This document shows positions 8,685 through 18,210 of a stretch of 64,000 nucleotides of DNA, piece after piece; positions within the stretch are counted from its first letter, which is position 1, and each line of letters starts with the position of its first letter. The stretch spans positions 930,001 through 994,000 of the forward strand of contig NZ_CP014699.1 in assembly GCF_001642085.1 (NCBI RefSeq). Direction: 5' to 3'. The DNA is from Streptococcus pantholopis (lineage in GTDB: Bacteria; Bacillota; Bacilli; Lactobacillales; Streptococcaceae). A model generated the notes under the pieces. It was not told the DNA's origin and searched no databases. It saw only the letters and a list, made by a program, of their open reading frames with translations. The translations under genes and the position numbers were made by a program.

Positions 8685-9656
8685 ATGGACCTTTATATTA
8701 AAGAGCTTGTTATTCACCAGTTCACACCTGACGATACAGACCTTCTTTTAGCTGATAAGCCGCTGGATATCAGCCCTTTGCTTGATACTTATTTCAGCAA
8801 AAAATTGGCCAAAGTTTTTTCCGATGAGGCTAAGCGCGGCCGCTTGACAGAGGACAATCCCTTCTTTAAACTGCTGACTGATGATTTTTTAGAGTCATCT
8901 GTTAAGATTGCACAATCCTGGCGCCAAGCTTTTCTTATTTCAGAAAATCAAAAAACCTGTGATTTGGTTTTCATTCGTTTTGAAAAAGAGGGGACTGAGC
9001 ACTTTGCTTTTCTGCGTCTGACTTTAAAAGAAAGCCTGACACATCTGACTGGCCAGTCAGACTCACCTATTGCCTTGACGCAAAATACACTGCCCGGGGC
9101 CGGTCAGACTCCTGATGAGGCCTTAGTGCTCAACCAGAAGACAGGACGTTATTATTTGATTGAGAAACGTATCAAGCACGATGGCAGTTTTGTTCATTAC
9201 TTTTCAGAACAGCTCCTGCAGGTTCAGCCGGAAGCCTCAGTTAAAAAATCTCTTAAAGTAGTTGAGCAAACAGCTAAAAAAGTGGCTGATGATTTTCGGC
9301 AGGATGACTTTGCTTTTCAGTCTAAAATGAAGACAGCTATTTATAATCATTTGGAAGAGCAGGAGCTAGAGCCGGAAAAATTAGCTAATCAGCTTTTCGA
9401 AGATAACCTGACTGCCCGGCTGACCTTTGTTGATAATCTAAAGGAGCAAATTCCTGAGCCCATCAAACTGGCTGATATTGATTATTCCAAACAAAGTAAA
9501 AAACTTTCCAGTCAGAAATTATCTCTGTCTAACGGCATTGAGCTGATTGTTCCAAATCAAATCTACCAAGATGCTGACAGTGTTGAATTTATACAAAATC
9601 AGGACGGAACTTACTCTATACTGATTAAGAACATAGAAGATATCCAAAACAAATAA
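8682..9656 (+). CDS. Nucleoid-associated protein, NdpA/YejK-like
   Basis: This 324-residue protein begins MMDLYIKELVIHQF and fits the 37-kDa nucleoid-associated protein family (PF04245), DNA-associated proteins of poorly defined role. Family features seen are the N-terminal I-K-x-x-V-I-H strand, a central region GRYYLIEKRIKHDGS and a C-terminal beta-rich domain. The start has two adjacent ATGs and only a weak upstream GGA, so it may depend on translation of glyA, from which it is separated by four bases. The next gene starts six bases after its stop. Confidence 0.8.
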   Translation: MMDLYIKELVIHQFTPDDTDLLLADKPLDISPLLDTYFSKKLAKVFSDEAKRGRLTEDNPFFKLLTDDFLESSVKIAQSWRQAFLISENQKTCDLVFIRFEKEGTEHFAFLRLTLKESLTHLTGQSDSPIALTQNTLPGAGQTPDEALVLNQKTGRYYLIEKRIKHDGSFVHYFSEQLLQVQPEASVKKSLKVVEQTAKKVADDFRQDDFAFQSKMKTAIYNHLEEQELEPEKLANQLFEDNLTARLTFVDNLKEQIPEPIKLADIDYSKQSKKLSSQKLSLSNGIELIVPNQIYQDADSVEFIQNQDGTYSILIKNIEDIQNK

Positions 9657-9661
9657 ATATT

Positions 9662-10264
9662 ATGTTTAAAACGATACGACGTCTTATTCTCCTTCTCTTT
9701 CTTATTTTTTGTGCCTATCACTTTTATGTGATTCACCGCAATGTACACCGGGTTTTAGGCTATCAGGAAATGGTAGAAACGACATTGGCAGAAAATGATA
9801 CCGATGCTAATGTAGAGTTGGTTTTGGCTATGATTTATACAGAAACCAAGGGAGGAGAAGATGATGTTATGCAGTCCAGTGAAAGCTCTGACGGCATAAC
9901 CAATTCTATTAAAGACAGCAAAACCAGTATACAGCAAGGTGTCACTTTGCTTTCTGAGAACATTGAACTGGCTAAGGAAGCAAAAGTTGATTCCTGGACA
10001 GCAGTGCAGGCCTATAATTTTGGCACAGCTTATATTGATTATATCGCTAAACATGGCGGAAAAAATACTATTGAGCTGGCAAAGGCTTATTCACGCGATG
10101 TTGTTGCTCCGAGTTTAGGCAATACAAGCGGCGAAACTTATTTTTATCACCACCCTTTAGCCTTAATCTCCGGAGGTCAGCTGTATAAAAATGGGGGCAA
10201 TATCTATTATTCCCGTGAAGTCCGTTTCAATCTTTATCTTATCAGAATAATGAGCTGGTTCTAG
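9662..10264 (+). CDS. Lysozyme-like cell-wall hydrolase (CwlT-type goose-lysozyme fold)
   Basis: This 200-residue protein has an N-terminal signal anchor (RLILLLFLIFCAYHFYV) followed by a lysozyme_like domain. The family motif LVLAMIYTETKGG carries the expected catalytic Glu. SSESSDG and VQAYNFGTAYIDYI are also characteristic. It would cleave the glycan strand of peptidoglycan from the outer membrane face. It lacks the NlpC/P60 domain of full CwlT. It sits in the glyA operon between the NdpA-like gene and the ABC genes. The SD is weak. Confidence 0.85.
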   Translation: MFKTIRRLILLLFLIFCAYHFYVIHRNVHRVLGYQEMVETTLAENDTDANVELVLAMIYTETKGGEDDVMQSSESSDGITNSIKDSKTSIQQGVTLLSENIELAKEAKVDSWTAVQAYNFGTAYIDYIAKHGGKNTIELAKAYSRDVVAPSLGNTSGETYFYHHPLALISGGQLYKNGGNIYYSREVRFNLYLIRIMSWF

Positions 10265-10275
10265 AAAAGGGTTTT

Positions 10276-11994
10276 ATGAAAATGCTGCGTATTTATTTCA
10301 AGGGCTACCTTAAGGAAACAATCTTAGGGCCCCTTTTTAAATTATTAGAAGCTGCTTTTGAACTGTCTGTTCCACTGATTATAGCTGAAATTGTTGATCA
10401 TATTATCCCTGCTGAGGATAAAAAACAGCTCTATATTATGCTTTTTGTCTTATTTCTTTTTGCCTGTGTCGGTATCATTGTCTCTATCACCGCACAGTAT
10501 TTTTCTGCGAAAGCAGCAGTCGGTTTTACCAAACAGATGACCGATGATCTCTTTGATAAGGTCATGAGCCTAAGTCAGAAAGAAAGGGACGAGATTGGAA
10601 CAGACAGTCTGATTACTCGTTTGACCAGTGATAGTTTTCAAATTCAAACGGGCATCAATCAATTCCTTCGTTTATTTTTGCGGGCACCGATTATTGTATG
10701 CGGAGCAGTCATCATGTCCTTTATTATCAGCCCCAGAATAGCTCCTTATTTTGCCGGAATGGTTGTTCTGCTGACTATTCTTGTTTCTCTGCTATCTGGT
10801 TTGCTGGGGCCTGTTTATGCTAAAATCAGACAGACTACTGACAAATTGGTCAGTCTGACACGTCAGCAAATGCAGGGGGTCCGTGTCATCAGAGCGTTTA
10901 ATCAAACAGAAAATGAAGAAAAAGCCTTCGCAGCACTTAATGGTGACTACACGAAACTGCAGCTTCGAGCCGGCCGTTTATCCAGCATGGTGACACCACT
11001 CACTTTCTTGACTGTCAATATTGCCTTGCTTTTAGTCATTTACCAAGGCGGCTGGTCTATTCAAAATGGACTTCTGTCCCAAGGACAGCTGATTGCTCTG
11101 ATTAATTATCTTTTGCAGATTTTAGCCGAACTGCTGAAAACAACCTTGCTGGTTGCTTCTTTAAATCAGGGATTTATCAGCGCCGGCCGTATTAGGAATG
11201 TATTAAATGCGGTTTCTGAAACTGTCAATGCACCGCTGGAGCAGAAATCAAGTGATGGTAATCTGGCTTTGGCCGTGCACAACCTTTCTTTTACTTATCC
11301 TCGAGCGTCCTCGCCGGCTTTAGAGGATATTAACTTTGAAGTAAAGTCCGGCGATTTTTTGGGAATAATCGGCGGAACCGGTTCTGGGAAAACAAGTTTG
11401 ATCCAGCTTCTCATCCCTCTCTACCTTCCCCAAAGCGGCAGTCTGACGCTTTTCCATCAAAAAAAATCTCCTGAAAACTTATCAGAATGGCGGCAGTGGG
11501 TGGGACTTGTACCGCAAAAAGCTGAACTGTTTCAGGGAACGGTCCGTTCTAATCTGCTCTTAGGACAAAGTCGACAAATAAGTGACAGAGAGCTTTGGCA
11601 AGCCCTATCTATAGCTCAGGCCAGCGATTTTATCAAGGCATTGGATCTGCAGCTGGATAGTCCAGTTGCTGCTTTCGGCCGTAATTTTTCAGGCGGCCAG
11701 CGTCAGCGTTTAACAATAGCGCGAGCAATCCTTGGCCGCCCGCCTTTTCTTATTTTAGATGATGCGACCTCAGCGCTCGATTACCTGACTGAAAGCCGCC
11801 TTCTGTCTGCTCTTAAAGAAAATCTGGTCCACACCACATTTATCATGGTCTCTCAGCGCACAGGCAGTTTAAAATCAGCAGACAGTATTTTACTTCTAGA
11901 TAAGGGCAGGCAAGTTGCTTTTGGCAGCCACAGGGATTTACTCAATCAAAGTCAGTTATATCGTGCTATTCATCATTCACAGCATCTGGCGTAA
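10276..11994 (+). CDS. Heterodimeric ABC exporter, subunit with degenerate ATPase site
   Basis: Half-transporter of 572 residues: a six-helix ABC exporter domain (residues 1 to ~310) and a C-terminal ATPase. Walker A is GGTGSGKTS and the signature FSGGQRQR. Walker B ends ILDDATSALD, with Asp instead of the catalytic Glu, and the switch is VSQR with Gln instead of His. The partner at 12207 has consensus residues. This pairing of one degenerate and one intact site is the hallmark of LmrCD/BmrCD/TM287-288-type exporters. Substrate unknown; peptide or drug efflux is plausible. Confidence 0.92.
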   Translation: MKMLRIYFKGYLKETILGPLFKLLEAAFELSVPLIIAEIVDHIIPAEDKKQLYIMLFVLFLFACVGIIVSITAQYFSAKAAVGFTKQMTDDLFDKVMSLSQKERDEIGTDSLITRLTSDSFQIQTGINQFLRLFLRAPIIVCGAVIMSFIISPRIAPYFAGMVVLLTILVSLLSGLLGPVYAKIRQTTDKLVSLTRQQMQGVRVIRAFNQTENEEKAFAALNGDYTKLQLRAGRLSSMVTPLTFLTVNIALLLVIYQGGWSIQNGLLSQGQLIALINYLLQILAELLKTTLLVASLNQGFISAGRIRNVLNAVSETVNAPLEQKSSDGNLALAVHNLSFTYPRASSPALEDINFEVKSGDFLGIIGGTGSGKTSLIQLLIPLYLPQSGSLTLFHQKKSPENLSEWRQWVGLVPQKAELFQGTVRSNLLLGQSRQISDRELWQALSIAQASDFIKALDLQLDSPVAAFGRNFSGGQRQRLTIARAILGRPPFLILDDATSALDYLTESRLLSALKENLVHTTFIMVSQRTGSLKSADSILLLDKGRQVAFGSHRDLLNQSQLYRAIHHSQHLA

Positions 11995-12206
11995 TAGTGA
12001 AGTAATTTTATTTTGAAACGTACTGGGACATAAGTTAAAACAGTCCGGTGAGTGGATTACAACTTGGAAATCGGCAAAAGGAGGGATCTTATAGTCCGGT
12101 CTCTGTGAGCATAAATCATCTAGGACCAAGTGGTTTAGAGCTGGTTCCTTATTTTTCCTTTTGGGCTTCTTCACGCCCTTTGTATCTCTTAGGTTAGGAG
12201 GTGGAG
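11995..12206 (+). other. Spacer between the two ABC exporter genes
   Basis: These 212 bases between the two halves of a transporter hold no open gene. The last part (12146-12192) is an interspersed repeat copy. The intervening sequence contains inverted pieces of AGTCCGGT around 12040 and 12095 but no clear terminator. Confidence 0.45.
12146..12192 (+). repeat. Interspersed repeat, leader copy before second ABC gene
   Basis: Reads CCTTATTTTTCCTTTTGGG, then CTTCACGCCCTTTGTATCTCTTAGG. It ends four bases before the AGGAGG of the downstream gene. Diverged relative of 24050-24085. Confidence 0.65.
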
Positions 12207-13943
12207 ATGAAAGCTAGAGACAGCAGGAAAACACGTCAGCGTTTAGCGGCGGAGTTTGGAAAGCAAAAATCTTTACTTGTTTTTGCACTTTTGGGGACTG
12301 TTGTGCAGGTTGTTCTGACCGTTTATTTGCCGCTTTTAATTGGGAGAGCAGTTGATTTGGTTGTACAGCTCCAGACTGTCAGCGAACTTATCCCGCTTTT
12401 AATAAAAATGGCTCTTGTTATTGGGCTGAATACCCTGATCCAATGGCTGAATCCGCTTCTTTATAACCGACTGGTCTTCAACTATACTTACAGTCTACGT
12501 CAACGTGTTATGCAAAAACTGAATCAGATGCCGATTGCTTTCTTGGATAAGAGAAGCATAGGTGATTTGGTCAGCCGGGTGACAACAGACACTGAACAGC
12601 TCAGCAACGGTTTGCTGATGGTTTTTAATCAGCTTTTTCTGGGAGTCTTAACCATTATCGTTACTATTATCACCATGGCAGATATTGATGGGCTGATGCT
12701 TGTTTTGGTCTTGATTTTGACTCCTTTATCTCTCTTTCTGGCTCGTTTTATTGCTGCTAAGTCCTATCATTTTTTTCAAACGCAGACTGCAGCACGGGGA
12801 GAACAAACACAATTTATTGAGGAAATGCTTACTCAGGAAAGTCTTTTGCAGGCTTTCAATGCTCAAGAAGAGACCCTGTCACGTTTTAAAGAAATGAACA
12901 ATCGGTATGCGAACTATTCTCAGGCGGCTATTTTTTACTCTTCCACCGTTAATCCTGCCACTCGCTTTGTTAACAGCCTGATCTATGCCCTCCTGACGGG
13001 AGTAGGAGCGTTTCGCATCATGGCAGGTGTATTTACTGTGGGGGAATTGGTAACTTTTCTGAACTATGTTAACCAATACACTAAGCCTTTTAATGATATT
13101 TCGTCAGTTCTGTCTGAAATGCAGAGTGCCCTTGCCTGTGCTGAGCGTTTATACAGCATTATTGACCAAGAAGCCTCTCCTATGCTTGGAATAAAAAATC
13201 TGGCTGCAGAGAAAATCAAAGGGGAAATTGTTTTTTCTGATCTTTCTTTTGGCTACCATTCCAGTCAAACACTGATTAAAAAGCTTAACTTGACGATTCC
13301 GGCTCAGTCCAAAATTGCTGTTGTTGGTCCGACAGGATCCGGTAAATCAACGCTGATTAATCTTTTAATGCGTTTTTACGATGCAGACAGCGGCAGCATT
13401 TATTTAGACGGTGTCTCTATTCAAGATTATGCTGTTTCTGATTTGCGCCAGCAAATTGGAATGGTTTTGCAGGAGAGCTGGTTGAAAACAGCGACTATCC
13501 ATGATAATATTGCTTACGGCCAGCCCAATGCGAGCAGAGAAGAAGTGATAGCAGCTGCTAAAGCAGCCAAAGCAGACTTTTTTATTGAACAGCTCCCGCA
13601 AAAATATGATACGTTTTTGGAAGACGGGGGTTCATCGCTCTCACAGGGACAGCGTCAGCTTCTGACTATTGCCAGAGTATTTATCAAGCAGCCTAAAATT
13701 CTAATTTTAGATGAGGCGACGTCGGCGATCGATACTCGAACTGAATTGTTAATCGAAGAAGCATTATCCCAGCTGATGGAAGGACGGACAAGTTTTATTA
13801 TTGCTCATCGGCTGTCAACCATTCGCTCTGCTGACTTCATCTTGGTTATGTCGAAAGGCGATATTGTTGAAATGGGAAAACATGGCGATTTAATGCGGCA
13901 AAAAGGACTGTATTATCAAATGTATTCAGCTCAGCAAGTCTAA
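12207..13943 (+). CDS. Heterodimeric ABC exporter, subunit with consensus ATPase residues
   Basis: Half-transporter of 578 residues with six transmembrane helices and a nucleotide-binding domain. Walker A is GPTGSGKST, the signature LSQGQRQL, Walker B ILILDEATSAID with the catalytic Glu, and the switch IAHRLSTIRSAD with His. It pairs with the product of 10276-11994. A GTG six bases upstream is inside the SD, so the ATG at 12207 after AGGAGG is preferred. Membrane-located export is certain at family level; the substrate is not. Confidence 0.93.
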   Translation: MKARDSRKTRQRLAAEFGKQKSLLVFALLGTVVQVVLTVYLPLLIGRAVDLVVQLQTVSELIPLLIKMALVIGLNTLIQWLNPLLYNRLVFNYTYSLRQRVMQKLNQMPIAFLDKRSIGDLVSRVTTDTEQLSNGLLMVFNQLFLGVLTIIVTIITMADIDGLMLVLVLILTPLSLFLARFIAAKSYHFFQTQTAARGEQTQFIEEMLTQESLLQAFNAQEETLSRFKEMNNRYANYSQAAIFYSSTVNPATRFVNSLIYALLTGVGAFRIMAGVFTVGELVTFLNYVNQYTKPFNDISSVLSEMQSALACAERLYSIIDQEASPMLGIKNLAAEKIKGEIVFSDLSFGYHSSQTLIKKLNLTIPAQSKIAVVGPTGSGKSTLINLLMRFYDADSGSIYLDGVSIQDYAVSDLRQQIGMVLQESWLKTATIHDNIAYGQPNASREEVIAAAKAAKADFFIEQLPQKYDTFLEDGGSSLSQGQRQLLTIARVFIKQPKILILDEATSAIDTRTELLIEEALSQLMEGRTSFIIAHRLSTIRSADFILVMSKGDIVEMGKHGDLMRQKGLYYQMYSAQQV

Positions 13944-14045
13944 TCTAAGTCAAGCTGTTTTTAGGAATCTTTCAGCTGAGGTATTGACAGGGCATTTTTT
14001 GATTATAGCAGCAGCTCATAACGCTGTATGTCACTATTTGTTTTA

Positions 14046-14074
14046 TTGACTGCCGCACTCCAAATTAGTATAAT
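14046..14074 (+). promoter_or_regulatory. Sigma-A promoter for mgtE
   Basis: TTGACT at 14046-14051, 17 bases, TATAAT at 14069-14074, about 35 bases before the mgtE start codon. Confidence 0.85.
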
Positions 14075-14109
14075 AAATAAGGATTTTGAAAAAAGGAGGA
14101 CAGCCAATT

Positions 14110-15429
14110 ATGCCGCTATCTATTTCTAAAGCAGAAATGGAAGAAATGCAAGCGTTTGTCAAGCACAGCCACCGTGTCGATTTATCGGCTTATATGCTGG
14201 AGTTAGAACCTGAAAAGCGTGCGCTGATGCTTAGATTCTTCTCAAAAGAGCAGTTGGCAGAACTTTTTGCTGAGCTGCCTGCTGAGGACAAAATCAACCT
14301 TATTGAAAGCTTAGCACAGGTTGATCTTCCGGATATTTTGGCGGAATTAGACTCAGATGAACTGGTAGACAGTTTGCAGGAGCTGCCTTCAAATTTAGTG
14401 ACGAAGCTCCTTTTGCATATTCCAGAAAACCGCCGTCAGGTGATTAATCGTCTTTTGAATTATCCTGAAGGCAGTGTAGGAAGTCTGATGAGTGCTGATT
14501 ATATTGCTGTCCGAAAGAGAGCTAAAGTATCTGAGGTTTTAGAAAAATTAAAAACGTCAACTGCTGGACACGAGCACCTCAATACAATTTTTGTGATTGA
14601 TGATGAGCGGCGTTTAAATGGCTATTTGTACTTAGCTGACTTGCTGAGGCTGGATACAGAAGATCTTTCATCAATTATTCATTGGCGGCCCTTAACTATC
14701 ACGACCGGTGCGGATCAGGAAGAAGCAGCAAAGCTCTTCCATAAGTACTCGCTTTTAGTCTTGCCGGTCTGTGACAGCGAGCAGCGATTAGTAGGTATTA
14801 TCACTGCTGATGACATTTTTGAGGTTATTTCGGAAGAAATCTATGAAGATTATGCTTTGATGCAGGGGATGGCACCAAGTGAGAGCTCTTATTTAGAAAC
14901 TTCTGTCATCACTTTAGCCAAAAAAAGGATTGTATGGCTGCTTTTTCTAATGCTGTCAGCAACGGTGACCGGAGGTATTATTGATCATTATGAAGCTGTT
15001 TTGTCTACAGCAGTTGCCTTAACAGCTTTTATTCCCATGCTTATGGACAGCGGCGGAAACTCTGGCTCACAGTCCTCAACTTTAATTATTCAGTCGCTGG
15101 CCTTAGATGAATTAGACTTTTCAGACAGCGTGCATGTTGTTTGGAAGGAATTTCGTGTCGGTTTTCTTGTGGGGACTGTCTTAGCCTTAGTAAATATTTT
15201 GCGAATGCTTCTGTTTACTGATACTGATTTTCTGGTGATGCTGACCGTAAGTGTGACGCTTTTGCTGACTATTATTTTAGCCAAACTGGTCGGAGGGTTT
15301 CTGCCTCTTTTGGCTAAAAAATTAAAGCAGGACCCGGCAGTCATGGCAGGACCTCTTGTGACGACAATCGTAGATGCCTGTGCCTTGCTTATTTATTTTA
15401 AGGTTGCACAGATTCTAATTGGTCTGTAA
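14110..15429 (+). CDS. mgtE: Magnesium transporter MgtE
   Basis: Magnesium-gated channel of the MgtE family, 439 residues. The order is: a cytoplasmic MgtE_N superhelical domain (LFAELPAEDKINLIE, LDSDELVDSLQELP), two CBS domains (~residues 140-255), and a C-terminal five-helix pore with the family signature PMLMDSGGNSGSQSS. The open frame extends to 14086, but the ATG at 14110 lies 10 bases after GGAGG and gives the family start. It is transcribed alone from the promoter at 14046 and closed by the terminator at 15455. Confidence 0.95.
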   Translation: MPLSISKAEMEEMQAFVKHSHRVDLSAYMLELEPEKRALMLRFFSKEQLAELFAELPAEDKINLIESLAQVDLPDILAELDSDELVDSLQELPSNLVTKLLLHIPENRRQVINRLLNYPEGSVGSLMSADYIAVRKRAKVSEVLEKLKTSTAGHEHLNTIFVIDDERRLNGYLYLADLLRLDTEDLSSIIHWRPLTITTGADQEEAAKLFHKYSLLVLPVCDSEQRLVGIITADDIFEVISEEIYEDYALMQGMAPSESSYLETSVITLAKKRIVWLLFLMLSATVTGGIIDHYEAVLSTAVALTAFIPMLMDSGGNSGSQSSTLIIQSLALDELDFSDSVHVVWKEFRVGFLVGTVLALVNILRMLLFTDTDFLVMLTVSVTLLLTIILAKLVGGFLPLLAKKLKQDPAVMAGPLVTTIVDACALLIYFKVAQILIGL

Positions 15430-15454
15430 AATAAAATGTGAAACAGTCAAAAAG

Positions 15455-15506
15455 GAGCGGAATAGGAATCGGCAGATGTTAAAGTCGATTCCTATCCCGC
15501 TTTTTT
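15455..15506. terminator. Bidirectional intrinsic terminator
   Basis: Long stem GGAGCGGAATAGGAATCG pairing with CGATTCCTATCCCGCT, followed by TTTTTT. It sits between the convergent mgtE and the minus-strand remnant at 15509. Confidence 0.9.
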
Positions 15507-15508
15507 GC

Positions 15509-15706
15509 TTACTTACTTTTTGAGACAGACTCAAAATGTTGACGAACAATTGGAGCAGTCTCTTTACCAAACAAACGAATAGCTTCCAAGGTCTTTTTAT
15601 GTGGCATTGAACCGATTGGCAGATGGAGCATAAATCGGTTCAGTTGCAAATGATTAACCAGACCAATGATTTTGTCAGCAAGCTCTTGAGGACTGCCCAC
15701 AAACAT
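15509..15706 (-). pseudogene. C-terminal fragment of a luciferase-like (LLM) flavin monooxygenase
   Basis: The 65 codons read FVGSPQELADKIIGLVN, then RFMLHLPIGSMPHKKTLEAIRLFG and a C-terminal PIVRQHFE. This fits the tail of F420/FMN-dependent luciferase-like oxidoreductases, which are normally about 340 residues. An in-frame TGA lies just upstream and no earlier part of the family is present before pgm. The fragment would lack the flavin-binding barrel, so it is a truncated remnant rather than a working enzyme. Confidence 0.75.
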
Positions 15707-15756
15707 GCCCCTTCAGGTCCGATACCCACTATAGTTGGCAAAGAGCCATTTATACA

Positions 15757-17472
15757 CTAGCTAATAAAGTCATTGATTTCACTTTCGATAGCTGCAATTT
15801 TAGTTTCAGCGTCAGCTAAGCTGTCACCCACTGTTGCGATGTAGAATTTGATTTTAGGCTCTGTTCCGGACGGACGGACAGCAATCCAGGAATCATCGGC
15901 AAGAGTATACTTAAGAACATTGCTTGGCGGTGTTGTCAAAGTTTCAACACCTGCCTCTGTTGTGGACGTCTGAGCTTGAAAATCTTCTGTTTTCACAATA
16001 GCAGTAGCATTAAATTGGGCTGGTGCACTGTCGCGGAATTTATCCATAATCTTTTTAATCTCTGCTGCCCCATCAACTCCTGACAGGGTAACTGAAATGG
16101 TCTTTTCAGCAAAATAACCGTATTCTTTGTAGATTTCTTCAATACCGTCAGCCAGAGTCAGGCCGCGTGAGCGGTAATAAGCTGCGATTTCAGCAACGAG
16201 AAGGACAGCCTGAATAGCATCTTTGTCACGTACGAAGGGTTTAATCAAATAACCGAAGCTCTCTTCAAAACCAAACATATAGGTATAATTTTGCTGTTCT
16301 TCAAATTCCTGAATCTTTTCAGCGATGAATTTAAAGCCGGTCAGCACATTAAACATGGTTGCACCGTAACTTTCAGCAATTTTAGTTACCAATTCGGTTG
16401 ATACGATTGATTTAGCTAAAGCAGCATTTTCTGGCAGTGTTCCGGCAGTTTTATGCGCCTCTAAAATATATTTGGCAATAATGGCACCGATTTGGTTGCC
16501 GGACAGATTCTTATAGGATCCGTCAGCTTGGCGGATTTCAACGCCTAGCCGGTCTGCGTCCGGATCGGTCGCCACTAAAACATCTGCATCAGCCTCACGT
16601 CCTAACTTTTCGGCTAAAGCAAAGGCTTCCTGATTTTCAGGGTTAGGTGATTTGACTGTTGCAAAGTCTGAGTCAGGCACAGCTTGTTCCTCGACAACTT
16701 GAACAGAAGCAAAACCAGCCTGTGCTAAAGCACGGCGCGCCAGCATTTCGCCGGTACCATGCAGCGGCGTATAGACAATTTTCATATCTTTGCCGTATTC
16801 ATCAATCAGCTGCTGGTTGATATTAACCTCTCTGACTTCTTTTAGGTATTCAGCATCGACAGCTTCACCGATGACTTCAATAAGACCGGAAGCTTTAGCT
16901 TCTTCGAGATCAGCCAGCTGGACAGCAAATGGATTGTCAATAGCCCGAATAAAATCAGTCAAGGCATCAGCATCTTGAGGAGGCATCTGTCCGCCGTCCT
17001 CTCCGTAAACTTTATAACCATTAAAAGGAGCTGGATTATGACTGGCTGTTATCATGATTCCGGCGAAAGCACCTAAATGGCGGACAGCAAATGACAGTTC
17101 CGGAGTCGGGCGCAGGCTTTCAAAAACATAAGCCTTAATCCCGTGCTTTGCTAAGACCTGTGCTGATTCAAAAGCAAATTCCGGTGAAAAGTGGCGGGAA
17201 TCATAAGCAATAGCCACACCGCGCTTTTTAACCTCGTCGCCTTTTGTTTCAAACAGTTTAGCTAAACCCTCAGTCGCCTGTCGGACAACATAGATATTAA
17301 TCCGATTTGTTCCTGCACCGATATAGCCGCGCATGCCGGCTGTTCCAAACTCGAGGTTGGTATAAAATGCATCTTCCTTAGTTTTTTCATCCATTGTGCC
17401 CAGTTCGTCACGCAGATAGTCAGGAAGTTCAGCAAAATCAAGCCAATTTTGATAATTTTCTGTATAAGTCAT
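15757..17472 (-). CDS. pgm: Phosphoglucomutase (alpha-D-phosphohexomutase family)
   Basis: Interconverts glucose 1- and 6-phosphate, feeding UDP-glucose and cell-wall polysaccharide synthesis. It has 571 residues, as in the PgcA-like Gram-positive enzymes. The phosphoserine loop is TASHNPAPFNGYK with Ser144. The metal loop reads DPDADRLGVE, the sugar loop FGFEESFGYL, and the C-terminal phosphate-binding loop RPSGTEPKIKFY. The start ATG is preceded by AAAGGAG on the minus strand. Confidence 0.96.
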   Translation of the reverse strand: MTYTENYQNWLDFAELPDYLRDELGTMDEKTKEDAFYTNLEFGTAGMRGYIGAGTNRINIYVVRQATEGLAKLFETKGDEVKKRGVAIAYDSRHFSPEFAFESAQVLAKHGIKAYVFESLRPTPELSFAVRHLGAFAGIMITASHNPAPFNGYKVYGEDGGQMPPQDADALTDFIRAIDNPFAVQLADLEEAKASGLIEVIGEAVDAEYLKEVREVNINQQLIDEYGKDMKIVYTPLHGTGEMLARRALAQAGFASVQVVEEQAVPDSDFATVKSPNPENQEAFALAEKLGREADADVLVATDPDADRLGVEIRQADGSYKNLSGNQIGAIIAKYILEAHKTAGTLPENAALAKSIVSTELVTKIAESYGATMFNVLTGFKFIAEKIQEFEEQQNYTYMFGFEESFGYLIKPFVRDKDAIQAVLLVAEIAAYYRSRGLTLADGIEEIYKEYGYFAEKTISVTLSGVDGAAEIKKIMDKFRDSAPAQFNATAIVKTEDFQAQTSTTEAGVETLTTPPSNVLKYTLADDSWIAVRPSGTEPKIKFYIATVGDSLADAETKIAAIESEINDFIS

Positions 17473-17609
17473 AGTGCAACTCCTTTTAATTAAGTTATTG
17501 AGGCCTAAAAAAGGATTAAATAGCGAACAAAAAGCTCTTAGCCAATGCCTGACGCTGAGATTTAAGCCTAATACTTTTTAATATTTTAACCGCTTTCATT
17601 ATATCATTT

Positions 17610-17642
17610 TCAAAAAGAAAAATCACGGGTTTTCCGCGATTT
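17610..17642 (-). terminator. Intrinsic terminator overlapping the end of the coaBC–S component operon
   Basis: On the minus strand AAATCGCGG, a short loop, then CCGTGATTT followed by TTTCTTTTTG. The stem begins within the stop codon of the last gene. Confidence 0.7.
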
Positions 17643-18210
17643 ATTTTTTAAGCTTAAGAAGGACGGGGGCAATTGCAGCGGTCAGCAATGCTGATATGAT
17701 CATCTCAGCAATTGAGTTGGCTGAAATAACGGCAGCTAGCAGTGCTTTAACATCATTGCCGTAAACTGAGGAGAAGAAAATAAAGATTCCAGAAAGGACA
17801 AAAAGTGTATTAGTCAGTGCACCAGAAAAACCTGCCGCAAACAACCCTGCTTTGCTGGGCCACCATTTATAAATAAAATAGGGAACGATGCCGATTAGGA
17901 CTCGCGGCAAAATGGCAATAAGGGCTGAAGCGAGATTGCCATTTTCAACAAAAGGTGAAAAAAGATAACTGGTTGGCAGAAGTACAAGGGTATTGGTTAG
18001 CAGACTGACAATCCCCATTAAACCTCCTAAAATACTCCCTATTTTAGGGCCGTAAACGATAGATGCAATAATAACAGGGATATGCATAAGAGTCGGTTTA
18101 ATAGGGACCAGCCAAACATTAAAGATAAGAGAACTCAATAGGTGAATGAGCAGCATGGCCGCAAAAAAGATAGAGATAATTGCAACATCTGATGATTTTC
18201 GTTTATTCAT
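17641..18210 (-). CDS. ECF transporter S component, probable pantothenate-specific (PanT-like)
   Basis: Membrane protein of 189 residues with about six helices, the size and shape of an energy-coupling-factor S component. The conserved early segment VPIKPTLMHIPVIIASIVYGPKIG matches the family's substrate-side helix. It overlaps coaC by eight bases and ends a coaB–coaC operon, so pantothenate, the precursor of 4'-phosphopantothenate, is the likely substrate. That specificity is inferred from context. The start at 18210 (MNKRKSS) has an AAAGG SD; the frame runs further upstream without one. The shared EcfA/A'/T genes are elsewhere. Confidence 0.82.
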   Translation of the reverse strand: MNKRKSSDVAIISIFFAAMLLIHLLSSLIFNVWLVPIKPTLMHIPVIIASIVYGPKIGSILGGLMGIVSLLTNTLVLLPTSYLFSPFVENGNLASALIAILPRVLIGIVPYFIYKWWPSKAGLFAAGFSGALTNTLFVLSGIFIFFSSVYGNDVKALLAAVISANSIAEMIISALLTAAIAPVLLKLKK

